A DNA stretch of 64,000 bases from Mariniphaga sediminis (GTDB lineage Bacteria > Bacteroidota > Bacteroidia > Bacteroidales > Prolixibacteraceae): contig NZ_QWET01000022.1 of NCBI RefSeq assembly GCF_003573545.1, forward strand, positions 1 to 64,000. The letters are read 5' to 3'. Under the pieces are notes generated by a model. The model had not been told where the DNA came from, did not search any database, and worked only from the letters and a program-made list of their open reading frames with translations. Positions 27,371-37,161 of the stretch are shown piece after piece. The position numbers and the translations under genes were made by a program. The first letter of the stretch is position 1. Each line of letters starts with the position of its first letter.

Positions 27371-27757
27371 GTGGTTTTTATCAGGGGAAATAGTAAACTT
27401 TTGTTTGTTTTTATCCTGCCGGTATATTTTTATATCGTTCAGAGTTCATTCCAAAACAAACATACGCATTTCTATCCCAACGGGATTGTAGTTACACATT
27501 CGCACCCTGTTGATACGGAAAACGGACACCCCATTAATGAGCACGATCACTGCAAAACAGAAATTTGCTTCTTCCATCAGTTAAATTTTGATTATTTTAT
27601 ATATACTCCTGAATTACAAGTTATTTCAGACAGGCCCTCCCTCCCGGTCAGTTTTATTCTTTTTGACGAGCTGAACTCTGACTTCAGCTTTGGGAGACAA
27701 CCTGTTAACCGCGGCCCACCCTCAGTATTTAGCCATTCTTTTAACCAACTTGCATAA
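27371..27757 (+). CDS. Small His-rich exported protein
   Basis: A 128-residue protein from a GTG start (true start uncertain). A hydrophobic N-terminal segment (LLFVFILPVYFYIVQ) is followed by a His-rich stretch with HTH, HSHP and HDHCKTEICFFH within about 40 residues. The His and Cys pattern suggests metal binding at the periplasmic face or in the outer-membrane lumen. It lies about 190 bp upstream of a TonB receptor on the same strand. Such pairing suggests a metal uptake or sensing role; this is inference. Confidence 0.7.
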   Translation: MVFIRGNSKLLFVFILPVYFYIVQSSFQNKHTHFYPNGIVVTHSHPVDTENGHPINEHDHCKTEICFFHQLNFDYFIYTPELQVISDRPSLPVSFILFDELNSDFSFGRQPVNRGPPSVFSHSFNQLA

Positions 27758-27946
27758 TATTTGAAGCCTGAAAAGGGAAGTTTTCTTTTTTTATGTTTTT
27801 AAGAAGAGAAGTTGAATGGCAACATAAAATATCCCCAAAAATGGGGATTTCAGCAGAGGGGATTATCATCTACTTTTGCCCCTGACATTGATTCCAAAAA
27901 AACCAAAAAGGGTGGTTTGATACCGCTCATTACAGAAAAAATTAAC

Positions 27947-30316
27947 ATGAGATTATTAACCGTAGTTTATTTAACATCATTATTTTTTTATAGTCCATTT
28001 TTTGTTTATGCCGACGAACCGGAGAAAAAACCAAAGACCGATGCCATGCTTTTCGGGCATGTGGTTTCAGGCAAAGAACATGTTGCATTTGCAACCATTG
28101 TAGTGGAAGGAACCACCATTGCATCGGCTGCCGATGGCACGGGGCATTTTAAAATGACAAACTTGCCTGTGGGAAAGCAAACAGTAGTTATTTCCGCCAT
28201 TGGTTACAAAACCCTGAAAAAGGAAGTGGAGCTCCGGGCAAATGAAAGTGTTACGCTTTATGCCCAACTTGAGACGGACAATATTGGTATTGAACAGGTT
28301 GTTGTTTCTGCCGACCGGAATGAGAAAAGCCGGACACATACCCCCACAATCGTAAACAGTATTAATCCGAAGCTGTTTCAACGGACGCAGAGCGTAACGC
28401 TGAGCGAAGGATTGAACTTTTCTCCGGGGTTACGGATGGAGAATAACTGTCAGAATTGTGGCTTTTCACAGGTTCGTATGAACGGGCTGGAAGGTCCCTA
28501 TTCCCAGGTTCTTATCAATTCACGGCCAGTGTTTAGTGGGTTGGCCGGAGTTTATGGCCTCGAACTGATTCCGGCCAATATGATTGAACGCGTGGAGGTA
28601 ATTCGCGGTGGCGGCTCTTCTATGTACGGAAGCAATGCCATTGCCGGAACCATTAACCTGATTACAAAAGATCCGATAGCCAACCGGTTTTCAGCTGCCA
28701 TTTCGCAGGCATTCAGTGGTATGGGGCAGGATTATGAAGCTTCGAATGATTATAACATCGATTTAAATGGCTCGTTGGTGAGCGATGATTATAAAACCGG
28801 GTTGAGCCTTTTTGGGTTTCACCGGAAGCGCGATCCCCTGGATGCCAACGGCGATGGTTTTTCGGAAATGTCTTCCATTGAGAATGTTACCGTTGGTTCG
28901 CGTTTGTTTCAAAGGATTTCCGGCCGGGGGAAAATTACCCTGGATTACTTTCATATTAACGAGTCGAGAAGGGGAGGAAATAAATTCGATTTGCCCAAAC
29001 ATGAGGCGGATATTACAGAGAGCGTGATGCATCGGATTAACTCGGCTGCCGTTAACTTCGACTTGCTGTTGCGCGACTACGATAAATTTTCAGCATTTAT
29101 TTCCATGCAGGATGTTAGCCGCGATTCGTATTACGGGGCAGAACAGGATTTGTCGGCTTATGGTGAAACCGGTGATCTGACCTATTCGGCCGGTATTCAG
29201 TATATCCGCCATCTGGATAACTTCCTTTTTTCGCCTGCCACCATTACCTCGGGGCTGGAATCGAACGGAAGTTCGCTAACCGATGAAAAGCTGGGATATT
29301 ACGACCCTGATGAAGATAAACATTATGGTAATACATTGGTGGCAGATCAAAAAATGGCCACGCAGGCCGGTTTTATTCAGTCGGAATGGAAGATAGATAA
29401 GCTGGTTATAAGCACAGGGTTGCGGTTGGATCATTACACGATTGAAGATAAGGCAAATTCAACCAGTGATATAAAAGGAGATGTATTAAGTCCGCGGGTA
29501 AATTTGCTGTATGATGTAACCGGTTTTTTTAAGTTCAGGGCGGGGTTTGCCCGGGGATTCAGGGCTCCTCAGATTTTTGATGAAGACCTTCACATTGAAA
29601 CGTCGGGCTCCCGGAAGGTGCTGCATAAAAATGATGAATCACTGAGGCAGGAGTCTTCCAACAGTTTTACGGCTTCTCTGGATTTTTCGAATAGTTCCGG
29701 CCCATGGCAGTACCAGCTTTTGGTAGAAGGTTTTTATACGCAGTTAATTAATCCGTTTGCCAATGAGTATGGTACGCCCGATGAAGACGGTGTGGTAATT
29801 TACACCCGTGTGAATGCCGAAAGCGGGGCAAAAGTTCACGGAGTTAACCTGGAACTGAATGCTTCGCCTTCTGACCGGCTGCAGTTTCAATCGGGTTTTA
29901 CCTTTCAGAAAAGCACATTTGAAGAGCCGCAGGAATTTGGCGAAACCCGCTTTTTCAGAACACCTGACACTTACGGTTATTTAAGTATGAATTATAATCC
30001 TTACATGCTTTTTAATGTAGCCTTTACCTGCAATTATACCGGCCCCATGTTAGTCCCTTATTTCGGATCGCGTTTGGATAAGCCGGCAGAAGGGCAGTTG
30101 AACAAGTCTGATTCATTTTTCGACATCGGCGTGAAGCTGAGTTATGATATCAGGATAACAGAGAATGTGAAATTGCAGGTTAACGGGGGCGTAAAAAATC
30201 TGTTTGACAGTTTCCAGAATGATTTCGATACCGGGATTGACCGCGACCCCGCATATATATACGGGCCGCTTTCACCCCGGACAATTTATCTGGGATTAAA
30301 GATAGGGAACCTGTAA
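27947..30316 (+). CDS. TonB-dependent outer-membrane receptor (metal or cofactor type)
   Basis: About 789 residues from the ATG at 27947, which gives a clean signal peptide (LLTVVYLTSLFFYSPFFVYA); the frame is open for 45 codons upstream without signal character. A carboxypeptidase-like domain, the plug (VEVIRGGGSSMYGSNAIAG) and a beta-barrel ending YLGLKIGNL are all there. The plug carries NNCQNCGFSQVRMNG, a Cys pair unusual in sugar receptors. There is no SusD partner. With the His-rich protein before it, the cargo is more likely a metal complex than a glycan. Confidence 0.9.
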   Translation: MRLLTVVYLTSLFFYSPFFVYADEPEKKPKTDAMLFGHVVSGKEHVAFATIVVEGTTIASAADGTGHFKMTNLPVGKQTVVISAIGYKTLKKEVELRANESVTLYAQLETDNIGIEQVVVSADRNEKSRTHTPTIVNSINPKLFQRTQSVTLSEGLNFSPGLRMENNCQNCGFSQVRMNGLEGPYSQVLINSRPVFSGLAGVYGLELIPANMIERVEVIRGGGSSMYGSNAIAGTINLITKDPIANRFSAAISQAFSGMGQDYEASNDYNIDLNGSLVSDDYKTGLSLFGFHRKRDPLDANGDGFSEMSSIENVTVGSRLFQRISGRGKITLDYFHINESRRGGNKFDLPKHEADITESVMHRINSAAVNFDLLLRDYDKFSAFISMQDVSRDSYYGAEQDLSAYGETGDLTYSAGIQYIRHLDNFLFSPATITSGLESNGSSLTDEKLGYYDPDEDKHYGNTLVADQKMATQAGFIQSEWKIDKLVISTGLRLDHYTIEDKANSTSDIKGDVLSPRVNLLYDVTGFFKFRAGFARGFRAPQIFDEDLHIETSGSRKVLHKNDESLRQESSNSFTASLDFSNSSGPWQYQLLVEGFYTQLINPFANEYGTPDEDGVVIYTRVNAESGAKVHGVNLELNASPSDRLQFQSGFTFQKSTFEEPQEFGETRFFRTPDTYGYLSMNYNPYMLFNVAFTCNYTGPMLVPYFGSRLDKPAEGQLNKSDSFFDIGVKLSYDIRITENVKLQVNGGVKNLFDSFQNDFDTGIDRDPAYIYGPLSPRTIYLGLKIGNL

Positions 30317-30322
30317 TTGTTT

Positions 30323-30358
30323 AAAAAGAGGTTGTCAACTCAAAGGCAACCTCTTTTT
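30323..30358 (+). terminator. Rho-independent terminator after the TonB receptor
   Basis: A 12-bp perfect stem, AAAAAGAGGTTG with CAACCTCTTTTT, begins six bases after the receptor stop and ends in T. It is symmetric in its A/T flanks. Confidence 0.88.
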
Positions 30359-30359
30359 A

Positions 30360-30390
30360 TTTGCAACGGGACAAAAGATTTGTAATTTTA
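30360..30390 (+). promoter_or_regulatory. Promoter of the coiled-coil gene
   Basis: TTTG at 30360-30363, 19 bp, then TAATTTTA at 30383-30390: the Bacteroidota layout with one mismatch in the -7 box. It begins directly after the terminator and ends 33 bp before the ATG at 30424. Confidence 0.55.
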
Positions 30391-30423
30391 CGCCGTTCAC
30401 TAATATAGGTTAAAACTTCGGAA

Positions 30424-31326
30424 ATGAATGAATTGGATGTCCAGAATAAGTTAAAAGCCCGGGATAAGAGAAACAACATTATTGTAATTGCCCTTTCGGT
30501 TATTCTTGTCGCTTTGGCTGTTTTATATTTTATGCAGAACAGGGAACACCGTTTGATAGTGAGTGAACTGAACGCAGAGAAAGATTCCATTCAATCGGAG
30601 TTGGGAGGCCTGGTAGTTCGGTATGATTCATTGCAAACCGAAAACGACACTATTAACGAACAGATATTGGTGGCACAAACCAAAGTAAAAGATTTGCTGC
30701 TGGAGATTGAACAGACTAAAAAAGTGAGTCTGGAGAAAATAAATTCATACCAGAAGCAGGTGACCACCCTTCGCGGTATTATGCGCGATTTTGTGGTGCA
30801 AATCGATTCGTTGAACCGCCGCAACCAGGAACTGCTGGCCGAGAATCTGGAAGTAAAAGAACAGTATAAGCAGATTGCCACCGAGAAAGAGCAGTTAAGC
30901 GTGGAGAAAAAAAGGTTGGAGAGAAACCTGGAACGTGCATCTGTACTTCAGGTACGCGATTTTGTTGTGGAGGCCCTGAACCGGCGCGACAAAGAAACAC
31001 GTTTTGCTGACCGTGCGGAGCGAATACGCGTCTATTTTATTTTAAGCGAGAATGTTTCAGCAAAGCGGGGGTCGAAAGATATTTATGTACGTATAATGCG
31101 TCCGGATCAGCTTTTAATGAGCAAATCGGCCGACAATCTTTTCCGGTTTGAAGATTTAAAAGTACAATACTCTGCCATGCGTGAGGTGGTTTATGAAGGC
31201 CACGATCTCCCGGTAGCTATTTTCTGGGATAATTCCAACGAACCGGAACTGATGACAGGTGAATACACCGTCGACCTTTTTGCCGACGGGTACAACATTG
31301 CCACTACCACTTTTGAATTGAGGTAG
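30424..31326 (+). CDS. Membrane-anchored coiled-coil protein
   Basis: A 300-residue protein. A short cytoplasmic N-terminus, one membrane segment (NIIVIALSVILVALAVLYFM), then a long coiled coil (about residues 45-175) rich in Glu, Lys and Gln, and a C-terminal globular domain (RIRVYFILSEN ... YTVDLFADG). The topology suggests a periplasmic coiled coil. I know similar proteins in Bacteroidota only as conserved hypotheticals. It has its own promoter and lies between strong punctuation, so it is probably monocistronic. Confidence 0.82.
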   Translation: MNELDVQNKLKARDKRNNIIVIALSVILVALAVLYFMQNREHRLIVSELNAEKDSIQSELGGLVVRYDSLQTENDTINEQILVAQTKVKDLLLEIEQTKKVSLEKINSYQKQVTTLRGIMRDFVVQIDSLNRRNQELLAENLEVKEQYKQIATEKEQLSVEKKRLERNLERASVLQVRDFVVEALNRRDKETRFADRAERIRVYFILSENVSAKRGSKDIYVRIMRPDQLLMSKSADNLFRFEDLKVQYSAMREVVYEGHDLPVAIFWDNSNEPELMTGEYTVDLFADGYNIATTTFELR

Positions 31327-31393
31327 TATCATGTCCTGTTTTTAGTCTGCGGAAAAAACACAAGTCTGAAAAGCCCGTTGTCCCTTCTTTGGT

Positions 31394-32344
31394 CTAAGCA
31401 TGCATAAAGATAGGTTCGGTCACCTGGGCCAGCTCTTTTAACTGGTTCGTTTCCCGGGTTGTAATCGCACCAAAATCATTCATAAACTCCAGTGCTTTTA
31501 AAAACAGGGTATTTTTTCCCGGAGGAATGGCCGCGGTGACATTTCTCGACAAGGTATATTTCAACGCCATTTTCATTATTTCCTCGTCGAGCACAGGCCG
31601 GTACCATACATTTTTATAAATTTTTTGTTCATCGGGCTTCAGGCGGGTCAGCGCCATTGATTTCAGTGCCAGGATGCCCATGCCCCGTTTTTCTGCTTCG
31701 GCATATACCTGTGGTCCAAAGTTTCCGGCATTCCAGCAGGCAAAGTTGATGGGGAACAAAATGGAATCGAAATCGTAGTTCTCCATGGCCAGCATCGCGG
31801 CATCTACCGAGTGTGCCGAGAAACCAAGGTGTTTGATTTTCCCGTCTTTTTTTGCCTTTTCAAACACTTCCATGGCTCCGCCCGGTGCAAAAACCTGTTT
31901 TACATCTTCGACTGAACTCAACGCATGCAACTGATACAGTTCAAAATGATCGGTTTGCAGGTGCCGCAGCGAATTTTCCAGATCTTTCTGTGCCCCGTCG
32001 GCATCGCGCTGGTTGGTTTTGCAGGCCAGGAAACAATGGTTGCGGTAAGGTTTTAGCGCCGGCCCCAATCGCTCCTCTGCATTGCCGTAAGTAGGTGCCA
32101 CATCGTAATAGTTAACCCCCAGTTCGTAAGCTTTGCTAACCAGTTCATTGGCAAACTCCTGAGGATTGTCATTCAGCATAATCCCGCCAAAGCCAATGAT
32201 GGAAAGCTTCTCGCCTGTTTGACCAAGTACACGCCGTGGAATACGGTAGTCCGCCGGGAAGTTGCTTCCAAAATTTCGGATAGCCGGAATGGTTAACGCC
32301 AGCGTTCCCAATGCACTGTTTCTGATAAATTTCCTTCGTTTCAT
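31394..32344 (-). CDS. Aldo/keto reductase with Tat signal
   Basis: A 316-residue aldo/keto reductase. The N-terminus MKRRKFIRNSALGTLALTIPA carries a twin-Arg signal, so the folded enzyme is exported. Catalytic Asp and Tyr are in YYDVAPTYGNAEERLG, Lys in FLACKTN and His in YQLHAL. The C-terminal ferredoxin extension found in some relatives is absent. Substrate unknown. The dodecin gene lies just upstream (10 bp). Confidence 0.9.
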   Translation of the reverse strand: MKRRKFIRNSALGTLALTIPAIRNFGSNFPADYRIPRRVLGQTGEKLSIIGFGGIMLNDNPQEFANELVSKAYELGVNYYDVAPTYGNAEERLGPALKPYRNHCFLACKTNQRDADGAQKDLENSLRHLQTDHFELYQLHALSSVEDVKQVFAPGGAMEVFEKAKKDGKIKHLGFSAHSVDAAMLAMENYDFDSILFPINFACWNAGNFGPQVYAEAEKRGMGILALKSMALTRLKPDEQKIYKNVWYRPVLDEEIMKMALKYTLSRNVTAAIPPGKNTLFLKALEFMNDFGAITTRETNQLKELAQVTEPIFMHA

Positions 32345-32354
32345 GCTTTTTTAG

Positions 32355-32570
32355 TTATTCGTGTCCCTGATATTTAAAAGAAACTTTGAGCTTGACCCGG
32401 TAATACTGTATTTTCCCTTCGTGCAGGTGCATGTCCATTTGGGTAACTTCAGCAATGCGCAAATCCCGCAGCGTTTCAGAAACGCGGGTAATGGCATTCT
32501 GGGCTGCTTTTTCCCATGATTCGGGACTGCTGCCCACAATTTCAATAATTTTATAAACACTGTCTGGCAT
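32355..32570 (-). CDS. Dodecin family flavin-binding protein
   Basis: A 71-residue protein with the dodecin fold: VYKIIEIVGSSPESWEKAAQNAI, then ITQMD-like strand and YYRVKLKVSFKY at the end. Length and the Trp at the flavin face match the family. Dodecins form dodecamers that store or buffer flavins. It is followed 10 bp later by the aldo/keto reductase gene, so they are co-transcribed. Confidence 0.9.
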   Translation of the reverse strand: MPDSVYKIIEIVGSSPESWEKAAQNAITRVSETLRDLRIAEVTQMDMHLHEGKIQYYRVKLKVSFKYQGHE

Positions 32571-32737
32571 AACTTTTTGTTTTTAAGGTTTAAAAAAAAT
32601 ATCGCCTTCTTGTACGATACTCCTGTGGTTTTGTTTGTCCTTCATAACAAAAATATTTACCCGGTACAGGCTGTTTCAGAAAGAAAACCTGTAGAATGGC
32701 GTGAAAGATAATTTCTGTGTGCAGGTGCGGTTAAGGC

Positions 32738-33562
32738 TTACGACAGTGTTGTCCTTTTTCCCTGAAATCCTTTTTCTGTTTTAACAACGGTGGCCTGTTC
32801 GGTATAAAAATCGTGTTCGAAAAACAGGATGTAATTGTTTTCGGCAGCCTGGTTTAAAAAGGTCTCTTTTTCTTCCATGGTTTTTACCGGGTAGAGGTCG
32901 TACGAAGCCATCCAGAGTAAAGGGATGTGGGCCAGGGTAGGAATGAGGTCGGATGTGTAAACAATGGTTTTGCCTTCAAAACGGATAAACGGGATCATTT
33001 GCCCCGGCGTGTGCCCATCGTAAAATCGTACTCCGATATCCGGAAAAAGCTCTCCTTCTTTTTCCACCAGCCTGAGTTTTCCGGAGTGAAAAAGAAAATC
33101 CAGCACTTCAGTATGGTAAGCGGCTTTTTCCCGCTGGTTGGATATTTTTGAATGCTCCCACTGGGTTTTACTGCACCAGTAATTGGCCTTGGGGAAAGCC
33201 GGTTTCAGTTTGCCGTTTTCATTTTTTACGCCCCCGGTGGCATGATCCCAATGCAGGTGCGTGAGAAAAACGTCGGTTATATCGGAGGGGGAATACCCGT
33301 TTTTTGCCAGTGAATCTTCAAGGTGGTTCCCCGGAATTACGCCGTTGTTTTTCAGGTGTTTTTCCGGATAGTGGTTTCCAATTCCCGTTTCAATCAAAAT
33401 TTTTTGCGCGCCATTTTCTATTAACAGGCAGCGTAAAGCCAGCTTTGTAAAGTTGTTCTCGTCGGCGGGGTACACCTTGCTCCATAATACCTTGGGAATG
33501 GCTCCGAAAAGCGCGCCGCCATCGCAATGGAAACTTCCGGCTGAAACGGGAATGAGCTTCAT
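32738..33562 (-). CDS. Metallo-beta-lactamase-fold hydrolase
   Basis: A 274-residue cytoplasmic MBL-fold protein with the metal motif LTHLHWDHATGG, later ligands in YDGHTPGQ and TSDLIPT, and a C-terminal HDFY. The pattern resembles quorum-lactonase or glyoxalase-II-like members. No signal peptide. It is separated from neighbours by more than 100 bp. Substrate is not predictable from the sequence. Confidence 0.88.
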   Translation of the reverse strand: MKLIPVSAGSFHCDGGALFGAIPKVLWSKVYPADENNFTKLALRCLLIENGAQKILIETGIGNHYPEKHLKNNGVIPGNHLEDSLAKNGYSPSDITDVFLTHLHWDHATGGVKNENGKLKPAFPKANYWCSKTQWEHSKISNQREKAAYHTEVLDFLFHSGKLRLVEKEGELFPDIGVRFYDGHTPGQMIPFIRFEGKTIVYTSDLIPTLAHIPLLWMASYDLYPVKTMEEKETFLNQAAENNYILFFEHDFYTEQATVVKTEKGFQGKRTTLS

Positions 33563-33673
33563 ATTTAAAAATTTTGAAAGATACCAGATAGTTCAAACCT
33601 TTTGTAAATCAATAAAATTCTGTGTAGAGCCTATCTGTTATCCTGTTATAACCAGGGGGCAAAAATAGAATTT

Positions 33674-34756
33674 TCAATCAGAAACAGATACCAGTTTTTG
33701 TTGAAAAGCGGTGTCAAGTGAAAAATCCATTACATGTTTAACTACGCCGGTGTAGTCCTGAACTCCCTTTTCCACGTTGTTTGTTTTCAGGTATACATCG
33801 TTCACTTTGGAAGCCGCACGATCTATCTTTTCATTTCGGAGTTCTGACCAGTGTTTCTGTATTTTTCGAAAATCGTCTTTCACCCTTTCATCCAGTTGCC
33901 CGACAATTTCAGGAAACTGTTCTAACCTTCTCCCGTGGTAAATAAAATACCGGAGAATGGCCAGGTTGGCTGAGTATTGCAGATGTTCCGACGGACTTTG
34001 GCTGCAAACCAGCCAGGAATAAAAGTTGGCCTCTGCCTCGCCGGTTATGCCGTATTGGTGTGCTTTTTCATGTGCCAGCACAAACGGGTATTCTACCGGC
34101 AGATTGAACCGGTTTACATGCACTTCATTAAAAAATGGTCCGAAATAACCCGAAATACCTGCCTGCGCAAAAAAGTGGCTGAATGTAATTTTTTTGGCGT
34201 TTTGCTTTCCTGAAAGAGTGTTCAGCTGCAGCGCCGGCGCCAGTTTTTCGTACGACTGTTCAATAAAGCGGGCCATTTCCTGTTCATCCATGTTATGGAA
34301 GGAGCACCAGCTTGCATTTGTTTTTTCAACAAGTTCAGTAAAAACAGAAACAAAAGCCTCTGTTTCGGCCTGTTGTTCTTTCATTGTCAGGCGGTTGTTT
34401 AAATCAGTGCGAAAGTAATTGAAACCCCAGAAAAGATAGAATGAAATATACACTGTGGCAAGTACATTTAACAGGATTTTTGCCGATTGGGAGAAGGAAA
34501 TTTTCCGGAGAATGAGGAGGATTGTGCCAAAAATAAAAGAGAGGATCAGGAATATGTAGAACACATCATCCAGGGAGAAGGGAAGCCATTTGCTGAGAAA
34601 AGAGAGACAAGACGCCACAACGGGGTACAACATTTGGGAATAGTAACGTTCCACAAACTCCGGGTTATGAGCCCAAATTTGTGTCAATCCGAAAAACAGG
34701 AGTGCTGTAACCGGCAAAAACAACCATCTTTTTATGTTGAAATGTTTTGTTTTCAT
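33674..34756 (-). CDS. DUF3810 membrane metallopeptidase-like protein
   Basis: A 360-residue protein with three N-terminal membrane segments (around residues 12-30, 60-85 and 90-112) and a C-terminal soluble domain containing LAHEKAHQYGITGEAEAN, a zincin-type HExxH with a downstream Glu. This is the DUF3810 family, common in Bacteroidota. A peptidase function is likely but unproved. It is probably monocistronic. Confidence 0.85.
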   Translation of the reverse strand: MKTKHFNIKRWLFLPVTALLFFGLTQIWAHNPEFVERYYSQMLYPVVASCLSFLSKWLPFSLDDVFYIFLILSFIFGTILLILRKISFSQSAKILLNVLATVYISFYLFWGFNYFRTDLNNRLTMKEQQAETEAFVSVFTELVEKTNASWCSFHNMDEQEMARFIEQSYEKLAPALQLNTLSGKQNAKKITFSHFFAQAGISGYFGPFFNEVHVNRFNLPVEYPFVLAHEKAHQYGITGEAEANFYSWLVCSQSPSEHLQYSANLAILRYFIYHGRRLEQFPEIVGQLDERVKDDFRKIQKHWSELRNEKIDRAASKVNDVYLKTNNVEKGVQDYTGVVKHVMDFSLDTAFQQKLVSVSD

Positions 34757-34939
34757 TACCCTTTTTCAAATCCGGAATGTCAGGATTCATGTGGTACAAA
34801 AAAACAGCTAATTTTTGAATATTCATAGCCTTACACTCTGGCAGGCCTTATTTGGCGGAAGGAAACAATGATGCAAATGCTTACTGGATGCCGGTATTTG
34901 GAGTAACATTCTTATTTTTGAAGCCTAAAGCAACCATGT

Positions 34940-35848
34940 ATGCGAATTTCAGCAATTCTGATTTTTTTATTTTTGAGTTTTTCAATTTACGGACAAACCC
35001 GCAAAACCAGTGACTGGATAAATTTTGGAAGCAACCATGTGAGTAAATGGATACAGGTAGCGCCCGGTAAGATGGGGCCAAATGCATTGCCGGTGCCTGA
35101 AATGGATTACGCACAGGTACCAAACCGGTCGGGATTTGAAGCCGGTACCCATTTTAATGTAATGAAAGGAGACACTTCAATCTCTTCTTTCCTGGCATTT
35201 GACTGGGCCGTGGTGCCTGAAAAGGTGGCTGTGAAAATCTGGGGATTTCCTACGGAAACATTCCGGACAAACAATGAAGTGCGCGATGACCGGCAAATTT
35301 ACTACGACGATACGGGTTGGATGACCGGCGGGGGTGATATTTGGATTAGCACATTCATACAAATTATAAAAGACAGGAATAAGTGGCCCGATGTAGTTTT
35401 GAACTATTCGCTGAAAACAACCACCGGCTCCATCCTGCATGCCCGTTATACAGACGCACCTGTACACTATTTTTATGCGGCTTTTGGAAAAAGCTTTTTC
35501 CCTGAAAACCACTTTCTGAGTGAAGTACGAGTTGCCGGAATGGGTGGGTTTTATATCTGGCAAACCAATAAAGTGGAAATGGCACAGGATGAGGGACCGC
35601 TTTTTGAAGCCGGGGTAAAAATCAGGCATAAAACCATTTCGTTAATGAATGAAATGGGGGGATATTGGGGATATGGTGCCTACGATTTTCTGGGGGTGAA
35701 AAGTTTTGCCGCACCTATTGTTTACAGGGCGAAATTATTGAAAGAAGGAGAACGTTTCGACTGGAAACTGGAATACAGGACCGGTTGGAAAGATTATAAA
35801 TACACCACCTTTATTTTCGGGGTTGCCTACCGTTTCAACGTAAACTGA
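34940..35848 (+). CDS. Outer-membrane beta-barrel-like hypothetical protein
   Basis: A 302-residue protein with a signal peptide (LIFLFLSFSIYGQ) and alternating aromatic strands ending with GVAYRFNVN, the usual end of an outer-membrane barrel. I do not recognise the family. It has its own terminator overlapping the stop codon. The DNA composition is like that of the neighbours. Confidence 0.75.
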   Translation: MRISAILIFLFLSFSIYGQTRKTSDWINFGSNHVSKWIQVAPGKMGPNALPVPEMDYAQVPNRSGFEAGTHFNVMKGDTSISSFLAFDWAVVPEKVAVKIWGFPTETFRTNNEVRDDRQIYYDDTGWMTGGGDIWISTFIQIIKDRNKWPDVVLNYSLKTTTGSILHARYTDAPVHYFYAAFGKSFFPENHFLSEVRVAGMGGFYIWQTNKVEMAQDEGPLFEAGVKIRHKTISLMNEMGGYWGYGAYDFLGVKSFAAPIVYRAKLLKEGERFDWKLEYRTGWKDYKYTTFIFGVAYRFNVN

Positions 35849-35872
35849 ACCAATGGGTTCGGTTCAGTTTTT
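35842..35872 (+). terminator. Terminator overlapping the stop codon of the barrel gene
   Basis: A 10-bp stem, AAACTGAACC with GGTTCAGTTT, followed by TTA. The TGA stop codon (35846-35848) lies inside the left arm. Confidence 0.8.
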
Positions 35873-35925
35873 AGCATGACGATTCGTATCTTCTGCCACA
35901 ATTTTTTTATACTTGTACTTCATTC

Positions 35926-37161
35926 ATGTTACAAATAAAACGTATGGCTCAATTATGGCATTCGGTAGTGCTGGTTTACCTGTTTTCAACAGCATTTGCT
36001 TTAAAGGCGGAGGAACCTGAAAAGCAGGTGATGGAAATTCATCAAAAAGCATGGACCGTAGACACACATTGCGACACGCCAATGGCGTTGCTGAACCAGG
36101 AATTTGATATAGGCAAACGGAATGAACCTCCCAAAAGCCGGGTCGATTTTGTGCGGATGAAGGAAGGGGGACTCGATGCCATATTTTTTGCGGCATTTAC
36201 CGGTCAGCGGGAGCGCACGCCGGAGAATACGGAGGCGGCCTGGAAAAAGGCGCACCAAATGATTGACGCCACATACGAGGTTTGCCAAAAATATGGCGAA
36301 CTGGCTGAAGTAGCCACATCCTCTGCCGATGCGGCACGTATTGAAGCCACAGGAAAAAGGGCTGTGTACATCGGACTGGAAAATGGATTTCCTTTGGGTA
36401 CGGACCTTTCGCGGGTGAAAGCGTTTTACGATCGCGGGGTAAGGTACATTACGCTTTGCCATTCGCAAAACAATGATATCTGCGATTCTTCTACCGACCG
36501 TAAAGGACCTGAACATAACGGATTGAGCCCTTTCGGGAAGAAGGTTGTAAAAGAGATGAATCAACGGGGAATGCTCATCGATGTGTCGCATATTTCCGAT
36601 AAATCGTTTTTCGATGTGGTGAAGCTGAGTAAAGCGCCTGTTATTGCCTCCCACTCCAGTGTGCGTGCCATTGCCCGTCATCCGCGGAACTTGTCAGATG
36701 ATATGATACGGGCGTTGGCGGAAAACGGCGGAGTGATCCAAATTTGTTTGCTCGACGATTATGTGAAAGATCCGGATTCCACCACCGTGCATTTTCAAAA
36801 AATGAAGGAGCTGCTGGAAATATATGATACCCGGTTTGAATCGATGAACGAAGAGGAAAAGCAGGCTTTCCGGGAACTTTGGTGGGAAACCGACCGGAAA
36901 TACCAGAAAAAACTTCCCACCGTAAAAGATTTGGTTGACCACATTGACCATGTAAAAAAACTGGTGGGTATCGATTTTGTGGGCATCGGGAGCGACTTCG
37001 ACGGGGGTGGCGGGCTGGCCGATTGTCAGGATGTGAGCCAGTTCCCCAACATTACACGCGAAATGCTGCAACGCGGCTATACCGAAGAAGAAATTGTAAA
37101 AGTGTGGGGCGGCAATTTTCTCCGGGCGTTTCAAAAGGCAGAAGAGCTGGCAGCACACTGA
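35926..37161 (+). CDS. Membrane dipeptidase (peptidase M19)
   Basis: A 411-residue renal-dipeptidase family enzyme with a signal peptide (VLVYLFSTAFALKA). The metal ligands are all visible: THCDTP near the start, YIGLENG, VIASHSSVRAI with the following RHPRN, and GIGSDFDGG near the end. M19 enzymes cleave dipeptides, including D-amino-acid ones, in the periplasm. It is monocistronic. Confidence 0.92.
   Translation: MLQIKRMAQLWHSVVLVYLFSTAFALKAEEPEKQVMEIHQKAWTVDTHCDTPMALLNQEFDIGKRNEPPKSRVDFVRMKEGGLDAIFFAAFTGQRERTPENTEAAWKKAHQMIDATYEVCQKYGELAEVATSSADAARIEATGKRAVYIGLENGFPLGTDLSRVKAFYDRGVRYITLCHSQNNDICDSSTDRKGPEHNGLSPFGKKVVKEMNQRGMLIDVSHISDKSFFDVVKLSKAPVIASHSSVRAIARHPRNLSDDMIRALAENGGVIQICLLDDYVKDPDSTTVHFQKMKELLEIYDTRFESMNEEEKQAFRELWWETDRKYQKKLPTVKDLVDHIDHVKKLVGIDFVGIGSDFDGGGGLADCQDVSQFPNITREMLQRGYTEEEIVKVWGGNFLRAFQKAEELAAH

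Noticed and set aside
27850-27870. ATCCCC-AAAAAT-GGGGAT hairpin as a riboswitch or terminator before the TonB receptor
   Set aside because: Only six pairs, no T run and no conserved riboswitch features that I can recognise.
36001-36681. 226-residue reverse ORF opposite the M19 dipeptidase
   Set aside because: It lies within a well-supported gene and has no recognisable family features.
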